The translations under genes and the position numbers were made by a program. Of a stretch of 25,598 nt of DNA, positions 8,956-19,180 are shown piece after piece. The notes beneath the pieces are model-generated. The model worked only from the letters and a program-made list of their open reading frames with translations. It ran no database searches and was not told where the DNA came from. Each line of letters begins with the position of its first letter. The stretch's first letter is position 1. Origin of the DNA: Priapulus caudatus (Eukaryota; Priapulida; Priapulimorpha; Priapulimorphida; Priapulidae); the NCBI RefSeq assembly GCF_000485595.1, contig NW_014577061.1:941633-967230 (forward strand). Direction: 5' to 3'.

Positions 8956-9007
8956 ATGTCTGTAGACAGCAGTACAACCAAGCTTTATTCTCAGTTAAGT
9001 GTGACTG
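8956..9007 (+). CDS. First coding exon of a WWP1/ITCH/Su(dx)-type HECT E3 ubiquitin ligase (partial gene)
   Basis: The exon encodes residues 1-17, beginning MSVDSSTTKLYSQLSVT, then gives one base to a split valine codon. The ATG is chosen because it has A at -3, an in-frame TGA lies 6 bases upstream, and the exon ends exactly at a consensus donor (GTAAGT at 9008). An acceptor (ttattttcag, ending 8933) puts 22 bases of 5' UTR in this exon and implies a non-coding exon further upstream, which I cannot locate. Joined to the next two exons it gives the start of a C2 domain: SQLSVTVEGCKL matches the first beta strand of ITCH and WWP1. Family members are cytosolic or endosomal ubiquitin ligases with the order C2, three or four WW domains, HECT; the C2 targets membranes and can restrain the HECT domain. 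Subfamily is fairly sure; the exact paralogue is not. Confidence 0.85.
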
Positions 9008-9891
9008 GTAAGTGCAACATTTTATTTTAATTTTCATATCATTTGACACCAATTGAAAAGAAAAACATTTCAGCTTCTAGTATTGTTTCCAGATATATTT
9101 ATGCAAAACCTTACTGATTATAATATTGCAAATCTAATTTAATCTAAATTATTAAAAGTCCTTGATCATTAAAACCATCAATACTTTAACAGGGTCTCGT
9201 GTAAAACATTGGACAATGTTGATATTTCAATGGAAAGGAGACGAACGAGTGATGTTAATATTTGTAACGAGCTTTTCTCATTACCAAATGTTACTATATT
9301 GTAACAAAAGACAGTAAAACCTGCATAGATCATAAATTTAGTCACAAATTAATTTTATGGCATTGAAAAAGAAACTTAAAATGAGCAGCTAATACAATCC
9401 CAACTTGACAATCACGTTATGCCTCAGCTTCAGTTAGTGGCAATAAGTTATGCATACCAAAAGACAACACGTTGTTTATAACATTTGTCTCAACACTTTA
9501 ATTACGAGGTAAAATGTTTTAAGTCAACGTAGTCCCAAGTTAATTTTGTGTCTGTTTTAATAGGTGAGTACAAATGCTAGACAATTAAAAATTATCTTGT
9601 GCTAGATTTTATATCCCAGTGTAAATTTCACGGTTAAGCTTGCAAACACCTTTAATATAATCAAGCACCAATCAACACATCATAAATGAAAGTAATTATT
9701 TTATCTCTTGATATTGATAAATTGAAGATTATTCGGTAAGGTAACTTTAACCTGTTATAATTGAAGATAATATTGAAAGCTGTGTTACTGTTCTTGTAGT
9801 ACTGCTATTTATGCTTTGTTGTTGTTGAACATAGTTATACAAAATGGAAGAATTTTAATGATTCACCTCTTATTTTTATCATCTGTGACAG
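9008..9891 (+). other. Intron 1 of the HECT ligase gene
   Basis: 884 bp, from GTAAGT to a polypyrimidine tract and CAG. It is AT-rich, phase 1, and contains no repeat or reading frame that I recognise. Confidence 0.8.
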
Positions 9892-10033
9892 TTGAAGGGT
9901 GTAAACTGAATAGTGGTGGAGCCTTCTTCAAGCCTAGTCCGTTCACAGAGATCAGTGTAGATGGACAAACTCCTGTGAAAACGGACATTGTTAAAAAGAC
10001 ATGGACACCACCTTGGGATGAAAACATCACAGT
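9892..10033 (+). CDS. Second coding exon: C2 domain core of the same HECT E3 ligase
   Basis: This 142-base exon encodes residues 18-65. It is entered through a pyrimidine-rich acceptor (atttttatcatctgtgacag) and left by a donor GTATGA at 10034. Visible C2 features are FFKPSPFTEISVDGQ, matching FGPSPYVEVTVDGQ of ITCH, then VKTDIVKKTWTPPWDENITV, the conserved stretch in which a lysine/threonine run precedes P-x-W and the next strand. The site where calcium-binding C2 domains carry aspartate (S-D-P-Y) is S-P-F here, as in ITCH and WWP1, so calcium-independent membrane binding is inferred. The frame stays open upstream of the acceptor by chance, but that stretch is not C2-like. Phases agree: the G from exon 1 plus TT makes valine, and the last GT plus T of exon 3 makes valine. 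Confidence 0.9.
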
Positions 10034-10379
10034 GTATGACTCTTAGCCTCATAAAATCTTATTATTATAGCCTTTTATCATATAAGCTAGGTTTACACGA
10101 TGCTTTAGAAATACAAGGGTTTTAAAAGCCTGCTTTTGAAAACCGAATTTCTTTTTTTGAAATTTAGATTAATATGACGCTTTGAAAAACACATTTAAAA
10201 AGCATTTCTGCTATTTTTTAAGAACAAAAACCAGGAATATTCGAGGGTTGTGTCTATCCACTCTGTTAAAATACATGGGTTCAGGGAATGATTTAGTCAC
10301 TAGGGTGCAGTGTGCTTTTTCACCTCTATGAAAGCGTATTGATATACTCCCCTTTGCATCGATATGGCAATCATAATTA

Positions 10380-10436
10380 CCAGGGGCCCGTTGTCAGAAA
10401 CAAAATTATTCTTAACATTAGTCTTAACATTAACTT
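10380..10436 (+). repeat. Repeat end (GGGGCCCGTTGTCAGAAACA), left copy
   Basis: CCAGGGGCCCGTTGTCAGAA is followed by ACAAAATTATTCTTAACATT-type TTAACATTA repeats. An inverted copy ends at 18146. The first 22 bases of the two copies differ at two positions. Confidence 0.75.
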
Positions 10437-10446
10437 CCACTCGTAA

Positions 10447-10722
10447 ACCGTTAAACCTTTACCTAACCTGGAACAGTGTCTAAATAACAATATGGAGGAA
10501 GTTCGTGAGTGGTGTTCTAAAAACAAAATGGTCATCAATCCATCGAAGACCAAAACCATGCTGGTCACTTCCAGACAGAAGCGTTCTACGCTCTCGTCCA
10601 CCGCTGGTATACTTCCATACTGTCAAGAGCGGATAATAACGCTAGAGTGTATCAACGGAAAAACGGGAAAAATAGTGCTATTTCAGCGACAACATTATTC
10701 TACTGTTGCCTGCGAGTCCTAG
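10447..10722 (+). pseudogene. LINE reverse-transcriptase fragment
   Basis: The frame is open from after TAA at 10444 to TAG at 10720. It reads LEQCLNNNMEEVREWCSKNK, then MVINPSKTKTMLVTSRQKRS. The pattern L-N-x-[ND]-x-x-x-V-x-x-W-C-x-x-N-x-M-x-[IL]-N-x-x-K-T-x-x-M-[LV] is the conserved C-terminal palm/thumb part of non-LTR retrotransposon reverse transcriptases (jockey/CR1/RTE-like). The catalytic [FY]-x-D-D box, which should lie upstream, is missing because the repeat end at 10380-10436 sits there. Similarity fades after about 10610, where another break is likely. It is a small dead fragment in intron 2. Confidence 0.8.
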
Positions 10723-11984
10723 AATAATCATGGTATTGCATTAAGCAGAATTCTTTGCTCTCTAAAACAAGGACCAAACCGGCTGAGAATTCAATACGAT
10801 ACTACCTAGGCGGAGATAATGCGGGCTCCTAAAACCTGCCCGGTGTAATTTTACTCGGCCACATGCCAAACGGCGCCTCGAATGACACCTTTCTGCCAGC
10901 ATCGCTACAGTGCGCGGCTGTAAGGTTCTGTCGAGTGAGAGTTCGGTTTTTCGCAGCCATATTTTATTGAATGATTTATTCGGGTGCAGGGTGCAGGGTG
11001 GAGGTGACATTCGGAGGGCATCGCCATGCCTTACTCTCCATTTTAATCTTTCCTAGCACGGCCTAGATGACCGCGTCATGATGGATAGCCGGCATTGTAT
11101 TTTTTGAATTAAAAAGTCTCTACAACGCAGCTAGTAAGAGTACCAAATTTGGGCATAGTGAATCAATGAGGTACATTTGAAAACAATAGCATATAGGGGG
11201 GCGCATGAGTAAGCCAACTACGGTCCTCCGCAACAACTGCCTGCGCGGTGTTTTTACAAGTGAAAAACCGTACTGGTACGGTACCGTGTTTGTAACTTCT
11301 GTCTTACAAACATCGATGTTGTTTTTACCGATGGGAAGATGCCCAAACCGAATATTGTGTACTACATTGTGAGAAAGGAAGGGGAAGGACATGCTTCCCT
11401 GTAGCGTTTTAAAGGGCAGCGACTGCCTGGATTATAGCTGTGAGTACGAATGAGAAAATAACTAGCTCTGAGACCTCCAAGTGACGCCACGTTGCATGTC
11501 GATATCATTTTGCCTGAATGAATCGGACTACGTTGAGACTAACCATAGCTCGTATGGTATAGTTTTTATTATTATTAGCCACATTCAGTAATCAGATTGC
11601 CCTAATGTATCTTCTTTTGTATAAGTATATTCAATCAACAGCTAAATGCGAAAAACAAGCTTGGACCAGGCTGCGAGATTAATATCAATACACATTTTCA
11701 ATATATTAGTTATTGTACCATTTCTTATTCTTGGAGGGCAGCATGCCAAATGAGCTAATCTGCAACAAATACTTTACTTATATTAGTACGCTTTGCAATT
11801 GTGCCAGTATGTTTTTTCATGTTGGGTTAACGGCGATTCTAATCTTGAATCTGTATGATCATGTACTCATTAGGGTTAATTATAGCTAGGGGCCTAGTGG
11901 GGTTGCAATAAGAGTACTTAAAGTTGAACTGGACAGTCTACCTATACAGTAGCCCGAGTAGGTATACATGCTGTAATATGGTGC

Positions 11985-12090
11985 TATATATAATATACAT
12001 ATATATAATATAACTAATTCTCTCTAAATGATATAGTATAATAATATTATATATATATATATATATATAGTATAATATGATATATAGTAA
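11985..12090. repeat. (TA)n-rich microsatellite
   Basis: The purest run is at about 12048-12069, with broken TA/ATA repeats on both sides. Confidence 0.85.
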
Positions 12091-13699
12091 TTCTGCGGCT
12101 ATGGCTTTTTATTGTTTTTAGAACTGGCCATCCAACACTTTTGAGGAAGTTGAAATGCACTGCTGTCCTCGCGTTTTCGCGTTGGAACAATCTGTTGCTG
12201 CACCCCAGGTTCTCTGGAGGAGGCGGACGGAAGAAGTGAGCAAACGGCAGAGGGCCCGTAACTCAAAGGCAGCCTCATAGTTGGAGGAGCATGGCATGCG
12301 GCCTGTAATAGCCGTTACTTGGAAATAGGTGCCTGATGCTGAGTTGTGGAAAGTTAACAAGCTAACACACCTCGTGTCTACCCCTGCCCCTCGTAATAGC
12401 TGCAATCTCACTTATCGCCAGGCGAAGTGCAGTATACAGATCATGTTGTATCTATTTGTAAGCGGTAATTTAGCCTGCGGTAATAGGCCGATCCCGTCGT
12501 TAACCGCCAAGCGCGCGGGGCAGGCATTATGGCTATGTACAATTCTAAATCTACAATGCATTGAAAATACCCTCGTTATACATCGCATCTGAGTGTTGGG
12601 TGCGGGTATCGGTTGATCAGTGGGTCTATGGTAACATACACAGCTAGCACATCCACGGCGAGTTCCTACTGTAATTAGCAAAGTCGTAATTTAGCGGTAG
12701 AGATTCCGCCCGCCATCATCACATTAATACTCGGGTCAATTGCAAGACTAGTATTGCGAATATATTGAGTCGATCGCCAATATTTCTAATTAACGTGACA
12801 TTTCTGCCTATGTCCTTATCTACAGCCTCGAATCTCAGCATGGATTGGGCACACTGACTTCTTCGAGAATCTCAGGAACAGACAGTGCGAGATTGGTGGC
12901 AAACCATGGTTTTGTGAGAGGAGAACAGATTGAGAGAGCGCGCGGCGGAATAAATCAAAATACTGCGTAGCGGTTACGCTCAAACCTTAAGATAGTAGAT
13001 GGAGTTGTACATGTGTCTGGTAGCTTTCCCGGACTAACAGAACAAAAACACGGAAAACAAACATGAAACTATATTGTTTAATTTTAATAGAGCAAATTTA
13101 GTTGATAAAACAAAAGAAATTTGTGTTATAATATGATTTTTAGTTGTCATGTGCACTCGGTATTTTGAGTTTTATAATATTAGTCATATATTCATCTATC
13201 TTTGATTGGTGTTTAACTAGCAACTGGGACGGCTCATGTTACTAGTTGGTTCCGATGCGATCCTCAATACCCCGTTTCGAAGTTGGTCAGAGTCAGTCGT
13301 TATCAATCGACAACACCTCATGTCCATATAGTCCTAGAATGGTGCGATGGGTCGGATAACAGAAGTGTTATTAGCTAGTAATAATGGATAATTTAGCAGG
13401 TAACGTAAATGAATTAGGTGAAAAACATGTCAGTAGAATCTTGTCATCAGAACTACATTAAGATCCATATTAATGATGATTAATTAGTCATTCCAACGAG
13501 CTTCAGTGGCTCCAAGATTTCAAATAAAATATTCTCAGTTTCTACTGTGCATCTTGCCGAAGGTATGTAGTAGTAATAAAAGAATACTGAAGTAGGCTGT
13601 CATATTATAATTAAGTCACAAGAATTGCGGTTCACTATTAATAATAGCACAACTGGAAATTGTACGACCTTACTTACTGATATTTTCACTTTAACTTAT

Positions 13700-13815
13700 T
13701 TATAAGATCAATATATATAAAGTAATTATATATATATAAGGACTACGTATTTTTATATTATATAATTTATCATTTATATGATTATTATATATAGTTTATT
13801 ATATATTAATTAAAG
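13700..13815. repeat. AT-rich low-complexity tract
   Basis: Almost only A and T, with ATATATA and TTATATA runs. Confidence 0.8.
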
Positions 13816-16800
13816 GGAGCATTATATAGTCGCGATTATATTTGGCATGGGAGGGAATGCATCCTTCTCTAGGATTTCGCTTAGTTACTTATTCGTGGGT
13901 TTATACTAGGCGCATGTTTAATTGAGTAGCGTGTAAATGTCAAAGTGACGTCGTTTCAGTATTTAGTGCAGAAGTAACTGTCGGCTGGACTATTCATAAT
14001 AGTAGATCATGATTTTGTACTCAACCCATCATTGAAATTTTTCAAGTAGGGTACAGGTAATAGTGGTCAGATAGACTGTGGATAAGAGGAGAAACAGGGG
14101 AGGGGTATAGTATAGTACTATATCTAGGATTTATACTGCATATCAAGCTGTAAACTTACTGGTATAACAAATCGTCTATACCCAACCACGTACTTGTTAC
14201 GCATACCTAAATTTAATGTTTATAATTAATTATACATCAACAGCTAGCGAAATTTGAAGCGAATCCGACCATTCCGGACCATTAGAGATCTTGAACTGAG
14301 CTGTCCTCGCGGAAATGTCGCATGACAAAAACTCAGGCGCAATAAACCGGGTACTATTTGGTCTGTAGGATGGCTAAAAGTCAGCCTGGGAGAGAGAAAA
14401 TTATTGCAAACCCTTTTTTTACTGTTGGCAAAAAAAAGGCCTAATACAAGGAAACAAAAACAATTTGAAGAGGAAATGACGGCTACGACCCAGGCAACCC
14501 CGCCGCAAAAAAATTGTAATTACATAATATCACTTGAAATAAAGTGAAAGGTGATACAAATAATATATGAAATAAAGTTAAGATTTGTATGAATGCTGAA
14601 GCTGGCCTTAATATTGTCATAGTCATAGTAATACAGGTAATGAGAATTAGCATATGGCCTACTACGCGTATAGTCATTATCTATGTATATCTAGTAATAG
14701 TATTAGTGATATTATCTTACTGCCTGGTAATGAACTAATACTAATACTAATAGCTAGTATGAGACCGAATATGCTAACCGGGCAAGACAACGACGTACAA
14801 GTTTGTAAGACAAGACTGGTAGGCTGTCAATAGGTGCATGTTCGATTTAGTTATTGTAATTAAAGGTATATCTCCAATAACTATCATTGGCCAGAACTTA
14901 TGTATGCAATTTAGCTATTGCTAAATATATAGCTCATTACTTGTTCAAAATACATTTTCAACCGGTTCTGACAAGTCACCACAGATCTCAAAGAATACCT
15001 AATATATTGCTCACAGTAGACTGTACCCGTTCGCTGACCCTTCACTCCGGCAAGTATCCATTATCCGCGGGACAGGGCTGAGTTCAGTGGTAGCGTGTGG
15101 AAGCTCGACCAGGTGTACGCGCTGCGAGCAGTTTCTTTGTTTACCGGGATTTGCTACTAATTCGCCGGTTGTTGTCGGTCCTGATAAGCTGGTTCTTTTG
15201 TTCGGGCCCTCTAGCAGTTCTGTCTTTAGATGCGTTTAGAAGCTCGGTCAGGTTCTTCGTATTTCTTCTTTGGGCAAAATTTGAAACGCAGTGCGTATAA
15301 TCCCGTAAATCACATGGAAACAAAAACAGAGTTAAGTCACGAGCCGGGAATTTTGCTGGAAGAATCTTGGTTGCGTCGGCAAGCGCGCACCTCCTGGTTT
15401 TTTTAGTTCCAAAGTACCCTCATGTATCAGCAGCTCAAGCGGTGACGGAAACGCGATAGGAAGAATGCTTAGCCGCTGTGTCAGGATGTCTGGCAGAAGT
15501 GTATATCGTAGGCGGCGTTTGGCATGTGGAGGGGAGTTTTAGGAGTCCGAATATCTCCGCCGCTAGGAGTATGCGTATTGAAGAGCGGTTTGGTCTTGTT
15601 TTAGAGAGCCAAAGAATTTCTGCTTTTATGCAATACCTAACTGAAAATTTATTCCTTGTACATCGCCTGGCAAAGTTAGAATAATGTAGTCGTGAAAATT
15701 AGCAGTCTTATTTCCGTTTTTCCGTTATTGTACATTTCTAGGTTATTATCCGTCTTGATACTGTCTAGTAGCTCTGCTTCTTCCCACCACGTCGAGTGAG
15801 AAATAAAGTGGTTGAGGTTGTTATTCACGCTGCGATGTTGATAACCTTAATCTCCGACGTTTGAAGAGACACATAATGAACGTAGTGTCCACCAACAGAT
15901 CTGCAAAAATAGCTGGCACTGTTTTGGCGATCAGGAAATTTCTCGTCAATCTGATTTCTGCCTGAAGTTTTATTTTGGCTTTGTTTTACCTGATATGTGA
16001 AAATTTTTTATGGGGTTTTAAATTGGGGTTGTGTGCGGAAATGCCCGCGAAGAGTTTATATTGCCAAAGTTTTTAACCTGCAGAAACGTTTGCGCAGTTA
16101 ATTCTCAACATTCGTAGACCTTCAGACGCCCGAACCTGAAGAAATCTTTTCCAGCCTAGTTTTATGACTGTCTCGCCAGACGTTTTTTATTGACCATCGA
16201 TCTCTTATTAACTTACAACAATTTTACTAAGGCAGGCACCTGCCTATCTTGACGGTCCCACTTATTTTTTATCCCAAAAGTGCCTAGTAGTCATAACTTC
16301 CTAAGTGGGGGCTAGTTAGTCATAATTCAATATCGCATTACTGCCCGGATGGAAGGGTTGGCCTGTAATTATTAGGTGTATGGGGGGGTTTTTTTAATTT
16401 TAAACATGAATGTGAGCTCCAGACGGAGAATGCGTAATGTGTTGTGGCAGATGAAGGCGCGTTGTGCGATCCGCCCGTGCACTGCGCACTGAACATGCTA
16501 CGAAAATCTTTTTAGTGCGACGGCAGGCCTCTGAATGGAAATAATTTACCATCCTGACGCTTTCGAGATCCCCCACACCAATTATCTTCTTTATTAAAGT
16601 CGCGTACTAAAAGAAAAATCTGCCACTATCAAATAGGAGCCCATTGCTGCTCTACTTAACCCATCCGTACAGTTTTAGTCAAAGTATTTCAACATATTGT
16701 GTAGTTTATTTATATTGTAAAAACCGTTTCTTGTGACTGGGGTGAGCGGGCCATGTGGAGAGAATAGGTGCCGCGGGCGGACAATTTAGTGTGTCTGTAC

Positions 16801-17269
16801 CTGTAACATGTTTTAACCGTCGTTAAATAAAGTTTTTACGTACTTACTTATTAACATGAAACTTCGTCTGCTTGAAAGTTACGTTAGACACGGAGTGAAA
16901 AAGCCGCAAAGCTCGCCCAAATATAAACTCAAAGTTTTCTTTGAGCGATTAACGCACGGAGCTCCACATGACCCTTTCTCAGTAAAGCTTTGAAATATTA
17001 AGATGAAATAACACATTTAGACTAAGATTCCAATTCATAGGTGCGATATTATATTTTTATATTAATGACGTAATATCAATTTTTTTTCTTGACCAACAGC
17101 CGTCAAAAACATTAATTATTCTACGCGATGTGAAACAAAACAAAACATTTACAAATGGCGTATGGCATTTGTTCTCTTGTTTTAAATACTTTTGCACTGA
17201 CCACGACTCTCGCGTCTCGTGTTACAGTGTGAGAATTTGTCTTGTTGTGCAGAATAAATTCAAGACCGT

Positions 17270-17430
17270 GTCTATGCACAGTTCTTGAAAAGTCCTTCAA
17301 TTTGAGGGGAGTCATTGAAAAGTACTTGAATTTAGTAAATGTTGATTTTGTGCTTGAAAAGCCCTTGAATTTCATGAAAATGTCCTTGAATTTCATTAAA
17401 ATGTCCTTGAATTTTTAGAAAGAATCCTTG
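17270..17430 (+). repeat. Degenerate CTTGAATTT / CTTGAAAAG repeat
   Basis: Irregular copies of TGTCCTTGAATTT and CTTGAAAAG recur at roughly 20-25 base spacing, and the spacing gives a 91-codon minus-strand frame made of K-F-K repeats that is not a gene. The same motif recurs as a regular array at 17701-17787. Confidence 0.75.
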
Positions 17431-17570
17431 CCTGTAATAAAAAGAAATTTTGTATCATCAATAATGTGCAAACCTCAATAAAAATTGCGTTAAATGAGCT
17501 TAAAAAGCTTTAGACACGATAGACAGTTAAATGATGATCACAAATTACAGTAAAATCAGTCAGTAAATCA

Positions 17571-17690
17571 AGGTATGTTGTAGAAGTGACAGTGTTTAGA
17601 AGGGTTTATTAATGTGATCCAGGTAAGTTTTAGAGGTGACAGTGATTAAGAATGGGGTTATTATTAAATTAACCCAGGTATGATTTGTTC
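17571..17690 (+). repeat. About 50-bp direct repeat, two and a third copies
   Basis: Copies begin AGGTATGTTGTAGAAGTGAC (17571), AGGTAAGTTTTAGAGGTGAC (17621) and AGGTATGATTTG (17676). The first two continue AGTG.TTA.GAA.GG. Confidence 0.7.
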
Positions 17691-17700
17691 TGTGTATGAA

Positions 17701-17787
17701 TTCCGATAAAATGTCCTTGAATTTCCGATAAAATGTCCTTGAATTTCCGATAAAATGTTCTTGAATTTCCGATAAAATGTCCTTGAA
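17701..17787 (+). repeat. 22-bp minisatellite, four units
   Basis: Four units start TTCCGATAAAATG at 17701, 17723, 17745 and 17767. Each continues T(C/T)CTTGAAT. One base differs in the third unit, so copies are nearly identical. There are no spacers, so this is not a CRISPR array. Confidence 0.95.
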
Positions 17788-17972
17788 AAGTCCTTGAAAA
17801 AATTTTCAGTCTTGTATGAACCATCATGCACTGTCGTTTTTCATCAAATATTATTTATGTGTGGTTAGCCATCATAATATGCATAAATTACTGTGATGCA
17901 CAATAAATGTGTATGAATTTGAATTTTGTGATCGATTCTCATCCAATCAGCAGACTTTGCGACATTATCAGC

Positions 17973-18025
17973 AAACTTACAATAACAGAAACTTCATAAT
18001 TTGAAGTTTCTGTTATTGTAAGTTT
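17973..18025. repeat. Perfect hairpin, 24-bp arms and 5-base loop
   Basis: The left arm, AAACTTACAATAACAGAAAC then TTCA (17973-17996), and its exact reverse complement (18002-18025) flank TAATT. The hairpin lies immediately before the right copy of the repeat end. Confidence 0.95.
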
Positions 18026-18034
18026 TCTAATAGC

Positions 18035-18150
18035 TGCGATGTGTTTCTGTCAATGCTCCTCTCGTAACATTAACATTAGTCGTAAGTGTTTTCTTAGCAT
18101 TAACATTAGCATTAACTTTACGATGTTTCTGACAACGGCCCCCAGGCTTA
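18035..18150 (-). repeat. Repeat end (GGGGGCCGTTGTCAGAAACA), right copy, inverted, with internal duplication
   Basis: Read on the minus strand from about 18146 it is CCTGGGGGCCGTTGTCAGAA, then ACATCGTAAAGTTAATGC, then TTAATGTTAATGC repeats. On the plus strand a similar GCGATGTGTTTCTGTCAATG (from 18035) precedes ACGATGTTTCTGACAACGG (from 18120), so the end motif appears twice in the same direction, about 85 bases apart. Confidence 0.7.
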
Positions 18151-18644
18151 GATAACCCGCTTTCTACCTCACCATCCAAAGGTAATTTATCTAATTACTC
18201 ACATATTAAGAACAGGGTTTTGTAAAGTGTTTACGGATGGTTCGGGTTATTATATGTTGTGTAGATGTAGCTACTAGCATCACTTGCTACGTTGTTTTAT
18301 ATATTTCAGCCTGAAGGTTGTTCCAAAATACATTTGTGCATAGTTTTTAGAAATCACACTGATTTGATAGTGGAGAGGAAATACTTCCTATGGCATTATC
18401 TTTTATCTGATATCTGTGTGCGTACTGATTGCTCTATATATTTGACTGATCGACCTATTTGAGGAAGTGTAACCCTCTCTTCTTGTTGCTTAGCATAAAA
18501 AACATTAGACATGTTCTTGCACTCAATCAGCAATTTCTTGCTCAAAAACGTAAGACCAACACTGTGTATGTGAAGAAAAACAAAATTATTGAAATTTTGT
18601 CAGGAACCGCAATTGTAATCTCACTGGGATGTTGTTTATTGCAG

Positions 18645-18769
18645 TCTTGTCACACCATACTCGAACATAGACTTCAAGGTTCTTGACTACAAACAGTTGC
18701 GAGCCAACATTCTTCTGGGCCACACCAGCCTAGCACTGCATAAGATTCTGCAGGAACACAATGGTGTCG
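18645..18769 (+). CDS. Third coding exon: second half of the C2 domain of the HECT E3 ligase
   Basis: This 125-base exon follows acceptor tgtttattgcag (ending 18644) and stops at donor GTAAGT (18770). It encodes residues 66-106, beginning LVTPYSNIDFKVLDY and continuing QLRANILLGHTSLALHKIL to EHNGV. The pattern VTP.S...F.V, then L..N.LLG, then L..IL matches ITCH (VTPVSKLHFRVW, then SDVLLG). It ends in phase 1, so the next exon must supply two bases to a glycine or similar codon and then the last C2 strands (in the family a G-x-L-x-V-x-L-x-G-L type segment). I found no such exon in 18770-25598, so intron 3 probably leaves the window. The 8.6-kb intron before this exon splits the C2 domain. Confidence 0.9.
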
Positions 18770-19161
18770 GTAAGTAGTTCTGGAGGGTGGTAGTATTTCT
18801 AACGGCCGCTAAGAAGTTTTTTGCAAATGTTTCTGTGTGTTAACAGTTGCTGTTCTGTCCTGCAATGCGGCAAGCATTCTGTTGGTCCATAGAGAAGTGG
18901 CAGTAGAGTGTGCTCTAAAATTGTGTTCTAGGAGCATGTGCAAACACAGTGTCCTGGAAGTCCACAAGTCAATGGAAAATTGTTTGTGGTTGCTGGAAGT
19001 GAAATGGCAATCTTATTCTTAAAGTTTTTCCTATTTATAACGCCTCTATAGTAGCTCCTCTCACTCCAAAAATGGTGATTGTCACGGAGGCGTACATCCG
19101 TATTGCTGCAGGTACATGTCCTTGTCTCACTGAAACCACAGACATCTGGAAACCTACAAAT

Positions 19162-19180
19162 GCTATATATATATATATTG
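19162..19180. repeat. (TA)n microsatellite
   Basis: A short pure TA run. Confidence 0.85.

Larger units (their letters stand above)
10034..18644 (+). other. Intron 2 of the HECT ligase gene (8.6 kb, repeat-filled)
   Basis: The intron runs from GTATGA to TTGCAG and splits the C2 domain. Most of it (10380-18150) lies between two inverted copies of one repeat end. The remaining outer pieces are about 345 bp on the left and 495 bp on the right, so the ancestral intron may have been under 1 kb if the block arrived as one insertion. Between 10723 and 17120 I see AT-rich tracts (about 11985-12090 and 13700-13815) and several GC-richer, CpG-containing patches (about 10780-11040, 12120-12700, 15060-15700), but no protein family that I recognise. 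Confidence 0.75.

Noticed and set aside
9816-9891. Upstream hydrophobic stretch of the 76-codon frame (MLLLNIVIQN...) read as a signal peptide
   Set aside because: It is intron sequence ending in a polypyrimidine tract and CAG at 9891. The real N-terminus comes from the exon at 8956, which restores the first C2 strand.
17121-17396. 91-codon minus-strand protein rich in K-F-K motifs
   Set aside because: It is the translation of the CTTGAATTT repeat.
17701-17787. CRISPR-like array
   Set aside because: The 22-bp units are contiguous with no spacers, and the DNA is animal.
18459-18644. Upstream part of the 75-codon frame overlapping exon 3
   Set aside because: It is in a different frame from the C2-coding frame and ends at the acceptor; only 18645-18769 in the other frame matches the C2 domain.
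18837-19022. Candidate fourth exon (61-codon frame after ttaacag)
   Set aside because: It lacks the expected last C2 strands, ends in a stop without a convincing donor, and matches nothing I recognise.
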